64,000 nt of DNA from Dreissena polymorpha (GCF_020536995.1 NC_068367.1:66247993-66311992); one strand, 5' to 3'. Positions 1 to 13,704 are shown, counted from the stretch's first letter. Notes: generated from the letters alone by a model not told the origin. Program-made: numbers and translations.

Positions 1-3000
1 TTTTTTACTAGCAAAACTGTATTACGCTACTGATCCGGTAATGGTAACTCGACTGTATTCAATGGGAAAATATTTTAAACGAAACCAATGGCTCAAACTA
101 ATACACTTCCTAAATTGCAAAATTAAGAATTGCTTACTAAACTGGTATGCAAATTGCTGTAAATTTGCTGATCTAAAGTTTTCAGAAATTGATATTCCAA
201 TGTGAAAGTAACTGAAGAATATCAATCAACATTTATAACAAAACATACATTAATAAAAACTAGAAATTTATTAAATGTCTTTCTTTAACAGAATATATTA
301 AGAATACCCATAAAATAATGCAGATTACAGTTTTAAAAGCACAAATCACTTTTAAGAATTTGTAAACGTACAAGGGCGTCACAACTCAGAAATAAAGTCC
401 ACACATCAATAAACTGACGATAAAGATATAACAGTCAAATGAAAAGCACTTATAAAAAGTAAAATGTGTATGAAACTAACTGTAAATACCGCGATTCCAG
501 CGATCTGAGATACAGAACGGGCTATCGTTTGGTTTGTTTACCATGTGACACCGGTAAAGGACTTTTTAAGTATCGATGCGCATTAATTTGGCGCAAAAAG
601 TCATCAATAAAATAGTGCAAGAACAGAATAAGAAAAAAACGATAATTCAAACATCTGACGTGTCTATCCAAAATCCACAAATTCACAAATCACATAAAAC
701 AATTCACACAAAAAGAATTTTAAAGAAAAAAATGTCAAAAATCCTCTTTGTCTAGAAACTGACAAGGTTAAAAGTTTCACTTTATCACGTGGTGTAAACA
801 TACACACGTAAACAGCACTGGCGGCAAATGTTCTCGCGAAGAAAATAAAGAAATAATACACTTTGTAAAGTTAACAAGCTCGTCGAATGACTTCAAGCAC
901 ATATGAATATTCAGGTCTTTTCACAGTGGAAAATTAAGAAAAAACACAATAACAATACACTTTAAAGTTAATGAGTTCGTTGATGAACTTTCAACTAAGA
1001 AAAAAAACACTTATCCACCCGTAGGCACTACGCGAAAAGGTCTATGGCGCCGGCAAGAGGGCCTCAACTTCTAAGGAGCTTCCGGGGGTCCTTAACCGAC
1101 ACTGCTCCGTCAGTGGTTCGCATGTGGCCCGCACGTCTCGTGGTCCGGGAGCCAAATGTAGTGGGGTAGGGGTTCAAATGAATAGTAACGCCGCCCAAAA
1201 TTCGATATTTATATCCGAAATTATATCGGAATTCTTGTATATATATGTAAACACATATAGCAGAATACAGAAACCTAAAAGAACACACAAAATAACACAA
1301 CTAACACATGTTACAACGTTCCAAACATAAATACAATATTTCAAAAAAATTAAATTCATTTTCTATGCAGATAAAAACATAATTTCAAAATACAAATAAT
1401 TTAAAACTAACCAGTTTGGTAGATACAAAAACCACAGTACTATTGTTGAAACAAGTATGTCTTTCGACAGCCTAGAAGCAATTGGACGCATGGTCAGTAA
1501 TTTGAACTGAATTTTACTAGTTTTTTTTAACTGACCAATACAAATCTTGTTTATTTGATAATTCTCATTCTCACTGGACAAAACAAGTATGACATCAAAG
1601 TACATGGCTGGACGCACACAGGACAATGGACTGAATCACACAAGAGATGTAAAAGGACACATACAAGACAAGGGACATAAGCATTGTACATGAAACATAA
1701 TCACACCTAGTAACATTGACATTTTCTACACGGGTATATAAAGATAGTAATGGAAACTTCTAATTGTAAATAATAACGTGTATAACTGCCTTAACCTGAA
1801 GAGGTCGAAAAACCGTCGAAGTGCAATGTATTGATGCAAAATGGAAATGTAAAATATGCACTCATTTCTAAACATAATCCAGTAATTCGAGATCAAACAG
1901 TTAAATCTCCAATTCAATACACTAGTTATTTATTGTTCAATTGCTTGTTTAATGTAAAATAAACACACATTACCGATGTACAATCGCTGATGCAATGCAA
2001 TGTTGCGTTTTGCCATCGAAGCAAATCTAATTAAGGATAATCTTTAATACTCAATGTTAAATCATAGGAATCGATCGTCCGAATGCGTTTCAGCTGACAT
2101 ATTTATTTAATTTCAAATGAACATCTTCATTATACTGAACGCAACAATCATATAAATGGCTTGCTTGAAAATGTAAAATGCCGAGTACGGTTGTATAGAT
2201 TGCTAACAACTTCATATTAAAATAAGTTGTAGTTTTATTAATGCATTTAACGTACATTGCTATATTTTCCATGTTAAGGGCGGTTTTCATGCCACCTTAC
2301 GACATTAAAAACTAGCATAACAATAATACTATCTTATGTGCACACTAAACTGTTAACTTTTATTTTAAAACTGACCGAGCAAGCAAGCGAAAAAAACAGG
2401 ACTATGCTAGTACGAGCAAATAGGATTTGCGAATTCAGACATAACAAAGCCATTTTTGCTTACATCATTTTAACTTTGCTATGGTAATGTTAACGTTTTA
2501 GTAGTAAAGATCCCTATATTAACCGTTAAATAGTAGACATACCCAAAATACAAAACGTGATTACGGGTTAAAAATAGCAATAAAAGGTTCATGCAAGTAT
2601 TTGTTATGCCTGTCTTTTAAATGAAAATGCAACATACCAGCGTGTATATAGAATCATTTTGCAATACTTTGAAAAAGTGAAACAAACATTGACAAATAAT
2701 TATTTTGTGCAACTTATACATTTTTATGCACATGATTTAATGGATAACAAAAGCATAATTATGTAAAAAACGACTTAGTATGTTCTTGTCGTAAACCAAT
2801 GTGCCTAAAGATCATGATTATATGTTTGTAATGTTTAGTAGTGTTGGAATTTCGGGTATGGTTATCTTGCATTATTTAATATTTTTACATAATTATTTAA
2901 ACCTTTTATTGCAGTAACCATGGCAGATTTGAACTTTAGGAATAATGTGGTTTGTATTAAAATAGCGACCGACTTGCTGTAAATAGTTCATTACATAATT

Positions 3001-5580
3001 CAGACGTGGTTGTAATAAAAAATAATTCCGAAAATGACATGGAAACCCGATATTTAAATTGCCTGATTAAACTCTCCTTATAACACATTTGTGAAGCTGA
3101 CTTTTTTGCACATAAACGATCTGCAATCAAAGAAAACGGTCACATTATGGAGCATGTTTTTGTCATTGTACAGTTGAGGTATTTTGTAAAAAGCATATAT
3201 AATCATAATTGTATCTAGAATATCACGATGCTCGCATGCGCAAAAGTATCATTTCGCGCATGTTGTTGATAAGCTAGTCATGCAATTCAGTTGACCTAAA
3301 TGTAAAAAGGAATTAACGACATGCGCTTAAAATAACAACTCCACCAATTACGATGATAAATAAAAGCGTGCTTATTTGAAACAGTGCTTTATTTTGGCGA
3401 AAAATTACTATAGAATATAAAAAGTTTTACATACAAAACGTTGAGTAACACAAACACGTTGAATTACTTTAACAAAAATGAATGAAACAAATGCAATTTC
3501 AGACAGAACAATACTTCATTAAAACACCGAACATAGAACTCGCCTGGATGCTAATTTGTGGTTTCGTATCCAGAAAATTAAAACATTAATAGTGATGAAA
3601 CTTTTTAACATATACACCAGCATGTGCACACGTTCACCTGAGTATTTAGATGCGTTTCTTACTTACATTTACCATTTTTAACAACTAGATCAGTTTTGTT
3701 CGGAAATGCACAGATCAAGAATCTAAGAAAACAGTTTTGGTTACAGAAGAGTTGTTAACAAAACTGAATTCCTTGCAGTCGAAAGGCCCACCGGTTATTG
3801 CATATCTCGATTCTTCTGCTTGGGTTTCGAGTTTTGAAACAAATACATGACATAGTGTTCTTAAAAACGAACCTAATTATTTAATGTTAGCGATTCCAAT
3901 GTATCAAAGTTAAATAAAAGAATGTAAAGTAAACGGTGTCAGCATTTTTAAGATAAGAGAAATATACTGTGACATGAATATGAATCTAGGGCTAAATGTG
4001 ATTGTTAATGAAACATTTATTGTTTGTTTAACCGGATGTTACATTTAAAACGAATGCAATTGAAAATTAAGGTACATACTGAAGAGTGTATATTTTATAC
4101 ACAGGCCTGTGATTAATTAGGAAATCGCAACTGCCCAAGGTCAATAAATGAACATAGACCCAGACATAAAGTGTAAAAGGACAGCGCATATGTGTCGTGT
4201 CTTTCTTCTTTATTGGTAAGACACCGTATAGTTAATATAGAATGCACCTTGTCATTACCGGCTACATTTCAGACGTGTTATAAGAAGGCTCGTTCATCAT
4301 TCGGTTCCATGTAAATATTTCTGGACTGGGGACACATGTCGATGTTCTTGGACCTATAAAATAATATGTATACAAATAAAAGTTAGATTAACGCGATACG
4401 ATGCTATAATGAAATAGTTTATGACGAAAAGTTTGTGCGTGCGAAATTACACAAGTGTTTTGACTGCGTTGATAATAAAATGTTTAAATAAAACATGATA
4501 TTTTGCTGCAAATCGAGCATCGGTCACGAGCTTCTTTTTTCGAATGTGTGGTTTGCGTTTTACGATGATTATCTACAGAGTTAAGAAAACGTGTATTATT
4601 CGGTGATTAGCAAAGGGGACAATAGTGGGACAATAATGGTATAGTCTACTTGCGTTGCATGTTAATCAACATGTATTACTGCCAAAGTGATGAACCTTTA
4701 TAATATGTTTACTTCCGAATGTTGACAAGAGCGAAATTTTAAAACAGATTTTACTTTGTCTAATATCTGGATACACGAAGTAGGCTATTTAACTTGATGA
4801 AGGGATTGCACGGATCATACTGGATGGCGTGTCCACTGCGCTTGCACGGCGTTCTAAAATTATGCAAGAGCGCTGTGAGATTAACGCGAAATATATGTAA
4901 GGGAAAGACCGCCGATATTATTTATCACCAGAAATGTTGCACGTGTTGACTATTCAGCTAATATGTTCCATGTTGCAATTATAGATTATAAATACATGTC
5001 AAATAATATCCGTTCAAATAAACATTTGATATTTAATGTTTCGATTTTCAACAATGTTAGTTTTTAAGGTGGAGACATCTCAAATGTTCATCTTGTGAAT
5101 TGTCCAATTAAAACTGTTCAATGAATAAAAAATTAAATGTTCAAAATGTAAAATATACATTTACTTGTATCTTTAAATCGCATACACAACGCACACAACT
5201 TTGTCACAACTCTAACGCTTCTTTACAAAGGTGATTGCTAAAGTATACAAATTTGCAACAGTAACTTTAACGAACTGCCGATTTCCACTGTGAGCATGTA
5301 AACACGTCTAGATAAGTTATCGCGTATCTTTACACCGTGCAATGTTACACGTTGACATTGCACAGTTGGAAAGTCTGCATGAAATCTACACGCGGTGGAA
5401 GCGACAAAATTATTGTTCGTCTTAGCCAGGAACCAATGCCTCGCTTACGGGCCGGGAACCATTGTAAATGTAAACAATGATTCTTCTGGTGCACAGATGT
5501 TGGGCGCGTGGCCAAGTCACTTTAACACTTTCAATATGTCATAAAACAACATTTTTCATAATTTTGAGCAAAAATATTTT
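1..5580. other. AT-rich stretch without a supported gene
   Basis: I see no conserved protein, RNA gene or long repeat here. Short open frames are of chance length and composition. A GC-richer patch lies at about 1040-1180 but its frames resemble nothing I know. A perfect 9-bp inverted repeat (GTGCAATGT / ACATTGCAC) sits at 5337-5363. At about 2905-2920 a pyrimidine tract and CAG precede an ATG in good start context, but the frame is only about 20 codons. Confidence 0.5.
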
Positions 5581-5587
5581 TCTGATA

Positions 5588-5642
5588 CAATATATATATA
5601 TATATATATATATTTATTTATTTATTTATTTATATATATACA
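5588..5642. repeat. (TA)n/(TTTA)n microsatellite
   Basis: Dinucleotide TA repeats run into TTTA repeats and back into TA. Simple sequence only. Confidence 0.9.
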
Positions 5643-6349
5643 AGGTAGGTATCTCTTGACACAGGAAAATCACCAACATCAACATTTTCAAGCCATAAAG
5701 TGCCTACATGGCGGTCGATTTTCGTAAACTATGTACCATTTTGTTGGGAAAGGTTGCCTCGTGACGAAATATGACCACGAACGGCTACTTGCCAACATAA
5801 ACTACAATTCTCAATTTGTAGAAATGCTAGGTCGGTGAATTATATTTTAATGGTTAAATGAAATCGTTAATTACATATTGAGTATCAATTGTCATCAAAC
5901 CATCAAAACGAATGATGTTGAAAAAAAGGAAAAAATATCATTTTCTTACCTTCCAGTTTCAAATGTCGGTCTTCGATTTTGTCATTCCTAATTATAATTT
6001 ACGAAGAATAGGTTTTATTTCTTGCTTTAGGAAAGCAATATGAAAGAGCATTATGAAAATTTGCATCATTTATTATCAGTGCGTTTATGGAAATAATACT
6101 AGTAAATGCCTACCCGGAAAATAATATTGTCATGTGGTTGTGGAGAATGCAATTACTTTGTTTACATGAAATAAAATATATGAAGATTTATTCTACATCA
6201 TTTGTGTAGATATGAAAAATAAACATACATATATATATATATATATATCGAAACATGGCTGCTGATGCTAATGCTGCTCATGCTGATGCTTATGGTGCTG
6301 CTGCTACTAATGATGAGGAGGATAACGATGATGATGACGACGACAACGA

Positions 6350-6520
<171 letters not shown>

Positions 6521-7803
6521 GAAGATATTAGCCGGAAAGGGCGATACTCGATAATCAGGTCATTCTAACAAGATAAGTATCGCTATTTTACAGAAAGAAT
6601 CGCTCAGATGGCCTATTTTGGGAAATATGTGTTCCAATTTAAACACGACTCCATAAAAAGCAGACCGTAGGTTGTGTTAATAACAATAAGCTCTGTCCGT
6701 TTTGTATTTTGCAGACATGACACTAGTTGAAATAGCATGTCTGCCTCGATATTATTCCTTTTCATGTGGCCTGCATTTAAGAAACAAAACATATAATTTC
6801 TTTATGGTTAATAGCAAACAGACAAATAGAAATACACATTTCTGATGAGCGGTTAAATGAAATATGAAATTATCAGCTTAATCATTTTTGTCGACCTTTA
6901 TTCGGGTGCGTTGCGTCTATTAATATGTATGAAATATTCAATATTGTGATAAAATCATTCATATTTAATTATATAAGTTCTTTCATGTCTGGAACATAAC
7001 TGATATGTGCATGTTTCCTTATCGCCGAATGAAACCATGAATACACGGAAATTAAGATATCCTATTGTTTCAGTAAATTTAATATAATTAAACATAACGT
7101 GTAAAACGATAAATTTATTGCATATCTACTTTATAGCACAGCAAATATCCGTTTTCATTACGCGTTGCTGATTTTAATGAAAGTTACAGTATTTAAAAAA
7201 AATCAACTAAACTTTTAATGTACTTGAAGTGGCACTCTTATGATATGCATATTCAACCCGATCATAAAGATCAGCATCTTGTCATTAAACTGAATGATTT
7301 CAATATGTAAAACATAAACCGATTGATTACCAATCAACCCAATTGAAATGTCGTGTGGTTTTGCGTCTTTCTTTTTGTTTTATAGCTCAAGTGTTTTATT
7401 AACGACCTTGAGAAAAAATTAGGCAGAATATGATACATGAAGCTGGATGGTCTATATGATAAAATATTTATAAATGGCTTATATATCTAAGTTATAAAAT
7501 CACGGACTATTGTTTTCGTATTAAATGTGTATTTTAGAACTAGCTACATGGAAACGTGCTTGATAGAAATAAGGTGACGTTGCTCGAGAATACGGACATG
7601 CCGACTAATATTGTTCCCTCGTGACAGTATTGAAAATAGCAATAGTACAGACTGACATTTGTGAGCTTAAAAGTGCTAGAAATTGTTTGTCGTAGTGTCT
7701 AAATCGAGAATGTCTCTAAATTTGCAAGGTGCTCAGACATTTTGTCCAGCTGCTTCATGTGCACCTCGTTTAAAAACATATTTAGTTATTTATTTATTTT
7801 TTT

Positions 7804-7822
7804 TGGGGGGGGGGGGGGGGGG
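7804..7822. repeat. Poly-G run
   Basis: Uninterrupted run of about 18-19 G. Its length is likely to be unstable. Confidence 0.9.
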
Positions 7823-7939
7823 AACGGGGCTAAATGCATATGTATTAAATATGCTGGAAAACGGTGCTTAATGCATGTATCCATAAACTACCTGATTGTT
7901 GAAACAAACTAACTGTTGTTAAAATTATATTCACTTTAA

Positions 7940-8180
7940 TAATACCTATCAAACTGACTGATTGATTATTATGCTACCGAATTAAAAAGCTGTGTATTTT
8001 CTGGCTTTGCCCCTGGTGTGTGTTCATGTGTTTTATTTATGACATTGAGATGAAAATACGGCAGAATGTAATGCATGTAACTTGAGAGTTGATGTATTAA
8101 TACATTTATATATAACACAAATACCAACGTAATAAAATAGAGGACTCATTATTACGCATAACTTTCGCGTATATTAGAGA
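7940..8180 (+). repeat. Tandem partial copy of 7320-7530
   Basis: The sequence around 8020-8150 repeats that around 7370-7500 about 640 bp later, including the shared words GTGTTTTATT, GACCTTGAG/GACATTGAG and GGCAGAAT. It is a diverged local tandem duplication inside or next to copy A. Confidence 0.6.
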
Positions 8181-8431
8181 AAGCTGCAGCAACAGTTGAT
8201 TCTTGTGTAACGTGTTTACCGTTTCTTTGAGATTTATTCGATGGCTTCAAACACCAGTGTTTTTTTTCAACACACGGATTTTCCTGGGGCTTTCCTTAGC
8301 CGTTTGATTAGATACTTAACTTCCTCAATTTAAACTGGAATCAATGAATATTTACACTATTAAAGTTTTATAATTATTGTATAATTGGAATGATGAACAT
8401 CTAATCACTTTACAAGCCGGTTTCATATGCC

Positions 8432-8585
8432 ATGTGTGACTTGGATCGACTTGGGTTGACTTGGGGCAAATTTGGTTGTCTTGGGTTGACTTGGGTCGAC
8501 TTGGGTTCTCTTGGATTGACTTGGGTCGACTTGGGTTGACTTGGGTCGACTTGGGTTGTCTTGGGTTGACATGAGTCACCTCGAC
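8432..8585 (+). repeat. Minisatellite based on GACTTGGGTC/T
   Basis: About fifteen copies of a 10-bp word, ACTTGGGTYG, often alternating as a 20-bp higher unit. The minus-strand open frame over it is a repeat translation, not a gene. Confidence 0.9.
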
Positions 8586-8683
8586 TTAAATTAACGTGTC
8601 TGCAGAGTGTCCAATGTATGCGTTATGAAAGGAGGACAAACGGTCAATGCAGTACAAGCGACACTAAGTAGCTTGACAGACTC

Positions 8684-9030
8684 AGGCTGACCTACGAGAC
8701 CTGACACGTGCACTAACTGGAATGGAAACCTGCGACCCGGACTTATATATGAGTCTCTAGGCTACCCAGCAAGCTATGGTATGTTATGCGCAAAGTTGCC
8801 TGGGTCACCTCCCCTCGAAAGTATCCAAAGTCACAGAGATGTCCCCAGCTCAGGCTGACCTAAGAGACCAGAAACGTGCACTGACTTATATTTCCAAAGG
8901 AGACCTGCACCCGGACTAGTATGAGTCTCAAGCTTACCCAGCAAGCTATGGTATGTTATGCGCAAAGTTGCCTGGGACCCCCCCCCCCGCCCCACTCAAA
9001 AGGCATTCAAAGTCACAGATACTTCCAATG
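8684..9030 (+). repeat. Two direct copies of a ~166-bp sequence
   Basis: The segment starting with CTCAGGCTGACCTA at about 8684 recurs at about 8850. Both copies include CAGCAAGCTATGGTATG and CGCAAAGTTGCCTGGG. A poly-C run lies in the second copy. The 6.5-kb inverted-repeat element begins 20 bp beyond the second copy. Confidence 0.8.
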
Positions 9031-9050
9031 GTATATGGTCTCTTATTACT

Positions 9051-9102
9051 CACCGGGGATGAACAACTTTTGTCACGTGACCACAAAAGTCAACGCAGGT
9101 TG
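9051..9102 (+). repeat. Left terminal inverted repeat
   Basis: 52 bp pairing with 15502-15553 with two mismatches (offsets 33 and 47). It includes TCACGTGA and ends in a CAACGCAGGTTG copy of the subterminal motif. Confidence 0.9.
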
Positions 9103-9291
9103 TTGAATTACATCAGGAATCCCGCTCCGTCAGGTAATTTTCATCTTTTTATAGAGAATATGTTAAAATTTCTGGACAATACAAAGCTTATGACATGCTT
9201 CATACCTTTTCGCATATTAAGACGCATTGCACTTGTTTCGAAGCTTTGCAGTTTTTAAGAACACTTCGACACAAACTTTAGATTTTCGATG

Positions 9292-9520
9292 CAAACGCAG
9301 TTTGATTTTATATTTTTTTACTTTCCATTCACGAATAAATCATATTTCTAGAAAAATGAGAGCACACGATGCTTAATTTTTGATGATTTATTGTATTTGC
9401 GATATAAGTTGTTGTTGTTATATTTAATTTGGGCAGTTCTTGCTATTTCAAAAATTTACAAACGCGGGTTGGTTGAGCAAACGCAGTTTGCTGAAGCTGG
9501 ATTATGGCAAACGCAGGTTG
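9292..9520 (+). repeat. Left subterminal motif array (CAAACGCAGGTTG-like)
   Basis: Copies at 9292-9304, 9459-9471, 9478-9490 and 9508-9520, all in the same orientation, with a further copy inside the TIR at 9091-9102. The spacing mirrors that of the right end. By analogy with other transposons these could be transposase-binding sites; that is inference. Confidence 0.75.
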
Positions 9521-9527
9521 GTTAAGA

Positions 9528-11466
9528 TTACGGAATCCGGATAGTGACATCTATATTCTTGCCCTTCTTTCATCAAGGGCGACACACGACACACGAAGCG
9601 ATACACGATATTTTGCGCGACAGTCGCGGCGACGCGCGATATTTTATTATTCAAATATCGCCCATATTATCCGAATTTCGTGTAACGCGGTCTAATTTCA
9701 GACCGCGACACACGACACACGAAGCGATACTCGATATGTACTGTTCAAATCAAATCATCATCAACATCTTCATCATCATCATCTCCATCTTCATCGCCAT
9801 TATCATCATAAAATAAATCGCGATTCGGAGCGGAGTATTGTAAAATGAAGATCTCAAAAGAATTGAAAAATAATTTGTCGGAATGTTATTTTTCTCATGC
9901 TGTTTTGTTAGTTGTCCAAATATATTTAATATTAAATATTATCTTAATATTAAGATTTGGTAGTTAAAGAATGCAATTTGAATGAACACAATTGTATGCA
10001 TATGTTTTGCTCAGCTGTGAAGATTGAGGGAACAATTTATAGAAGAACTGTGAGAATCATCTCTACAGTGTTGCTACTGTTCCGCAATTCATAATACTAT
10101 ATTTTCGGCACACGAGCATTTTACTAAAATGTTGAAAGTTAATAAAAACAAAATATACGGTGTTTGGGAAAACGTATTGAACACCTGAATGTTGAGACAC
10201 TTTACGACAATGGGCTCGAGTTACAGGTTGTAGCACGGCGTCTCCGTTAGCAACGTACCAGTATAAATTTAATATAATAGCAAAATTGAACTGAGCCTCG
10301 CTCTGTGAAAAGGGGGTTGAAAGCATGTGCGTTAAGTGTTGTCCCATATTAGCATTTGCAGTCCGCACAGGCTAATCAGGTACGCCACTTTCCGTCTAAA
10401 CTGGGCGTTCTTCTAAGAAGAGACTTCTGAAACGAAAAGAATCATACAAGCGGCACGAGTCGTCCCTGATAAGCCTGTGCGGACTACACAGGCTAATCTG
10501 AGACAACACTTTACACACATGCATTAAACCCATTTTTCGCAGAGCGACGCCCAATTTTCCGAGTCTAAAAAGTTTGAGAATATTAAAACCCATTCTTAAT
10601 ATTAATTAGCACATTCATATATTGTCAGCCTGATTAAAATTACTGAGAGCAACACCACTCATTCGAATAAAAAATCTGTACCCGCTTCGTCCAGATAAAC
10701 TTACTTGCTTGTTTGTTTTAACCTAACCATGATAAAAAGAGACATACCTACTTATTACAATATATGAACATAATTTAATTCCATCCGCATCATCAGATGA
10801 GGATAAATATAACAACCAATGTTATGTTATTTCTCTTAATGAATAAATTGAAAACACAAATAATGTTGCCCATTTGTAAAACCAAAAATAAAATCAGAAT
10901 AATAACACGCCAAATCAATGTTTCGAAAGCACTGTTATGCAATTAGAAAACACAAACGAGCAATAAAACCAATCGAAGCATTTGAAATTGACATTCGGAT
11001 TATGAATGCAGTAAAAATAGCCCCTTTTTGTCTCCCCTGATTTTTTGAAAACGCGACAGTCGACAGGCGATATGATTATAGCGAAACTTGAACAGTACAA
11101 ATATCGCGTGTCGCCGCGACTGTCGCGCAAAATATCGTGCGTCGCTTCGTGTTTCGTGCGTGGTCCTTTGAACGCGAGACACGACACACGAAGCGATACA
11201 CGATATTTTGCGGGACAGTCGCGGCGACGCACGATATTTTGCGCGACAGTCGCGGCGACGCACGATATATTTAACACGATATATCGCCTTTTGGGCTACC
11301 TACACAAGGGCGATATTTCCTGGTACATTCTCGCTCGTCGCTCCGTGTATCGCGCAAAATATCGTGCGTCGCCGCGACTGTCGCGCAAAATATCGTGTAT
11401 CGCTTCGTGTGTCCCCCTTGATGAAAGAAGGGCGAGATTATAGATGGCACTATCCGGATTCCGTAA
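9528..11466. mobile_element. CpG-rich inverted-repeat element nested in the 6.5-kb element
   Basis: The ends are inverted repeats of about 110 bp, starting TTACGGAATCCGGATAGTG, with a few mismatches and one short indel (left 9528-9645, right about 11350-11466). Next to them are repeated units containing GCGCGACAGTCGCGG, near 9617, 11107 (reverse), 11211, 11240 and 11368 (reverse), so the right flank has more copies than the left. CpG density is far above the surroundings. The middle (9740-11050) is AT-rich, holds a short ATC-rich run and a fold-back repeat, and has no gene I recognise. I could not find a convincing target-site duplication. Confidence 0.75.
10293..10552. repeat. Fold-back (palindromic) repeat, family 1
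   Basis: It starts GAGCCTCGCTCTGTGAAAAG and ends with the inverted counterpart CGCAGAGCGACGC. Internal inverted pairs include AGTCCGCACAGGCTAATC and its partner near 10475. It can fold into one long hairpin. Related copies in this window: 12744-12983, 20731-20880, 21810-22040, 32205-32390, 34855-35080, 53465-53660, and the split copy around 19735-20450. Confidence 0.85.
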
Positions 11467-11563
11467 AATATAGTGGTATACGCCGGTTGATTGAATATTG
11501 AATACCATTTTGTTTCAATTTTGAATGTTGTACTTATTCCTATGATATCATTTTCCTTTTCAG

Positions 11564-11858
11564 AATGACACGAAAAAAGTCTCACCTCGGGCGGACCAAA
11601 CGAAGGACTGGATTGCATCACACTTCTGAATTCCTACCGCCAACAACCTCGCCTTTTCGAACAGCAATGAAACGAAAATTAACACCAATGAAGTCTCCAA
11701 TTCAGCAACCCTTTCGATCTCCTTTGTATAAAGCAAAACGAAAATCGCACCGAGAACTATTTAAAGACAATGATAATCGCGATACTAACTGGGTTATTGA
11801 TATGAACTCTCAAATTCAAAGTGACAACGCGCCAAATCTTTCTATGTTTATGCATTGA
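11564..11858 (+). CDS. Candidate terminal exon, basic protein of unknown function
   Basis: An open frame of 97 codons (ATG at 11565) follows a good splice acceptor (pyrimidine tract TTTTCCTTTTCAG ending at 11563) and ends at a stop at 11856-11858. The peptide is rich in Lys, Arg, Ser and Pro, with repeated S/T-P sites such as TPMKSPIQQPF and SPLYKAKRK, and then a more acidic tail. Composition and length stand out from the AT-rich chance frames nearby. A polyadenylation signal AATAAA lies at about 12150. I do not recognise a family. No upstream exon is visible: the CpG-rich element ends only 98 bp before it. It may be a captured or displaced last exon inside the 6.5-kb element. It converges on the zinc-finger gene. 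Confidence 0.4.
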
Positions 11859-12743
11859 GGAGCTACCAATATTGGGGCCGTATAATATGCTGCCTATATT
11901 GACGCTGTGGGATGCTTCATTTAACGAGGCCTACCGGTATATTCAACCTTTTTGGGGGATTTGAAACAACAACAGACATATTGGATCTAACTTTATTTTG
12001 TTTGCTGTTATTTGTTTCAAGTTTTAAAATTACAGTTTCTAAAAAATGCCATGTATCTTGTATCTTGTTAATTAAAAAAAAGGTATCTTTCTTTTAGTTG
12101 CATAATGATAAATAATGTGGACCTATAAGGAGAGAGGTATCATGAAGCAAATAAAACAATCGATTCCTCTTATTCTGCAAGACATAGTTTTCATTTTAGG
12201 TGTATACCATTATCTTTTGATCCGAAACTTTAAATATAATAATAACTATTGACCTTTACATGGGCGCCTTGCAAATCACTAGTGTCTTCATATTGGTCAT
12301 ACAATATAATGTCTTTATGTGTAACGTGAGAATCCTGACAATCTTACAATATGATTGTTGGAGATAATACTTAAAATAAAGCTGAAGGCATACTACATCC
12401 ATGACAAAGTACACTTCACCGAGATAAGTCTAACTATACTGTGAAAAACATTGAAAAACCCAGCGGTTGAACGCAAACAAGATCAGTGTCTTTAACAACA
12501 AAACGAACCAAACATATGCAGATTAATTGTTTTATTGCTGCAAAGAATATCCCGTATCGCAATAATAGCTTATACGCAAAACATTAAACTGGCCTATGTG
12601 CAACTTGAGAAGGAATTACAGATTTTCATGTAATTGTTGACAATTCGCACAATGATTCCAATGAGACAAAAAGCTAACTCACCAAAAATATATTTTAATC
12701 ATATTGATTCGAAATAGATAAACAAAAATCGCAGATTACAAAT
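11859..12743. other. AT-rich spacer, possible 3' untranslated region
   Basis: No gene seen. AATAAA occurs near 12150 and AAATAAAG near 12375; either could end a transcript from the exon at 11564. Confidence 0.4.
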
Positions 12744-12983
12744 GAGTCTCGCTCTGTGAAAAGGGGGTTTAATGCATGTGCGTAAGGTGTCGTCACATAT
12801 TAGCCTGTGCATTCCGTACAGGCTAATTAGGGACAAACCTTTCCGATAAACTCGATTTTTGCTCAGAAGAGACTTTCTTTTAACAAAACATATCATAAAA
12901 GCGGAAAGTGCCGTCCCTGATTAGCCTATGTGGACTGCACTTTACGCACATGCATTAAACCCCCTTTTCACAGAGCGCGGCTC
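12744..12983. repeat. Fold-back repeat, family 1
   Basis: It begins GAGTCTCGCTCTGTGAAAAG and ends CTTTTCACAGAGCGCGGCTC, nearly the exact inverse. The inner arms carry GCATGTGCGTAAGGTGT and its partner TTTACGCACATGCATTAAAC. It closely resembles the copy at 10293-10552. Confidence 0.9.
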
Positions 12984-13010
12984 AAATGTACATTCCAGCG
13001 GATATGGTGA

Positions 13011-13460
13011 GATCAACAATAATCACAGATAATCAACATAGATTACAATGATTTTGAAAAGATCAACAATAATCACAGATAATCAACATAAATTACAATG
13101 ATTTCGAAAAGATCAACAATAATCACAGATAATCAACATAAATTACAATGATTTTGAAAAGATCAACAATAATCACTGGTTATATAAATCACAATTAATC
13201 GGTTGAGATCAACAATAATCACAGATAATCAACATAAATCACAATGATTTTGATAAGATCAACAATAATCACAGATAATATAAATCACTATTAATAGGTT
13301 AAGATAAAAAATTCACAGATAATCAACATAAATTACAATTATTTTGATAAGATCAACAATAATCACAGATAATCAATATAAATCACAATTCATGGGCTGA
13401 GATCAACAGTAATCACAGATGAGCAATAATGAACACAATAATTTGTATGAGATCAACCAT
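13011..13460 (+). repeat. 50-bp minisatellite (GATCAACAATAATCACAGAT)
   Basis: The word GATCAACAATAATCACAG starts at 13011, 13061, 13111 and 13161 with exact 50-bp spacing. More degenerate units of slightly shorter length follow to about 13460. The array starts 27 bp after the fold-back repeat ending at 12983. Confidence 0.9.
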
Positions 13461-13704
13461 TATCATAATCATTTTAAATTAGAATGATAAATATTACAAC
13501 AATAATCTTATTAAAAACAGGAATATCAAACAAAACAACACAAGATAAACGATATGAAACACAATGTTTAAGACGCAAAAACACGCGTAATACTATATAT
13601 TATTGTATGACAGTCTGTATTTTCAATAATTAAGAAAATAACCACGGCACATTGGTAAGAATTAAAAATAATTCTTGGTCTTATCATCGTCATGCAACAG
13701 ATGA

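Noticed and set aside
2905-3000. Possible first coding exon (acceptor, then ATG in good context)
   Set aside because: Only about 20 codons, no supported donor and no partner exon.
8352-8579. Minus-strand frame with Pro/Lys/Ser/Thr repeats
   Set aside because: Translation of the 10-bp minisatellite.
11000-11500. Several overlapping Arg-rich frames on both strands
   Set aside because: By-products of the CpG-rich inverted repeats; each frame mirrors another through the palindrome.
13011-13460. CRISPR-like array
   Set aside because: Units are contiguous tandem repeats without variable spacers, in an animal genome.
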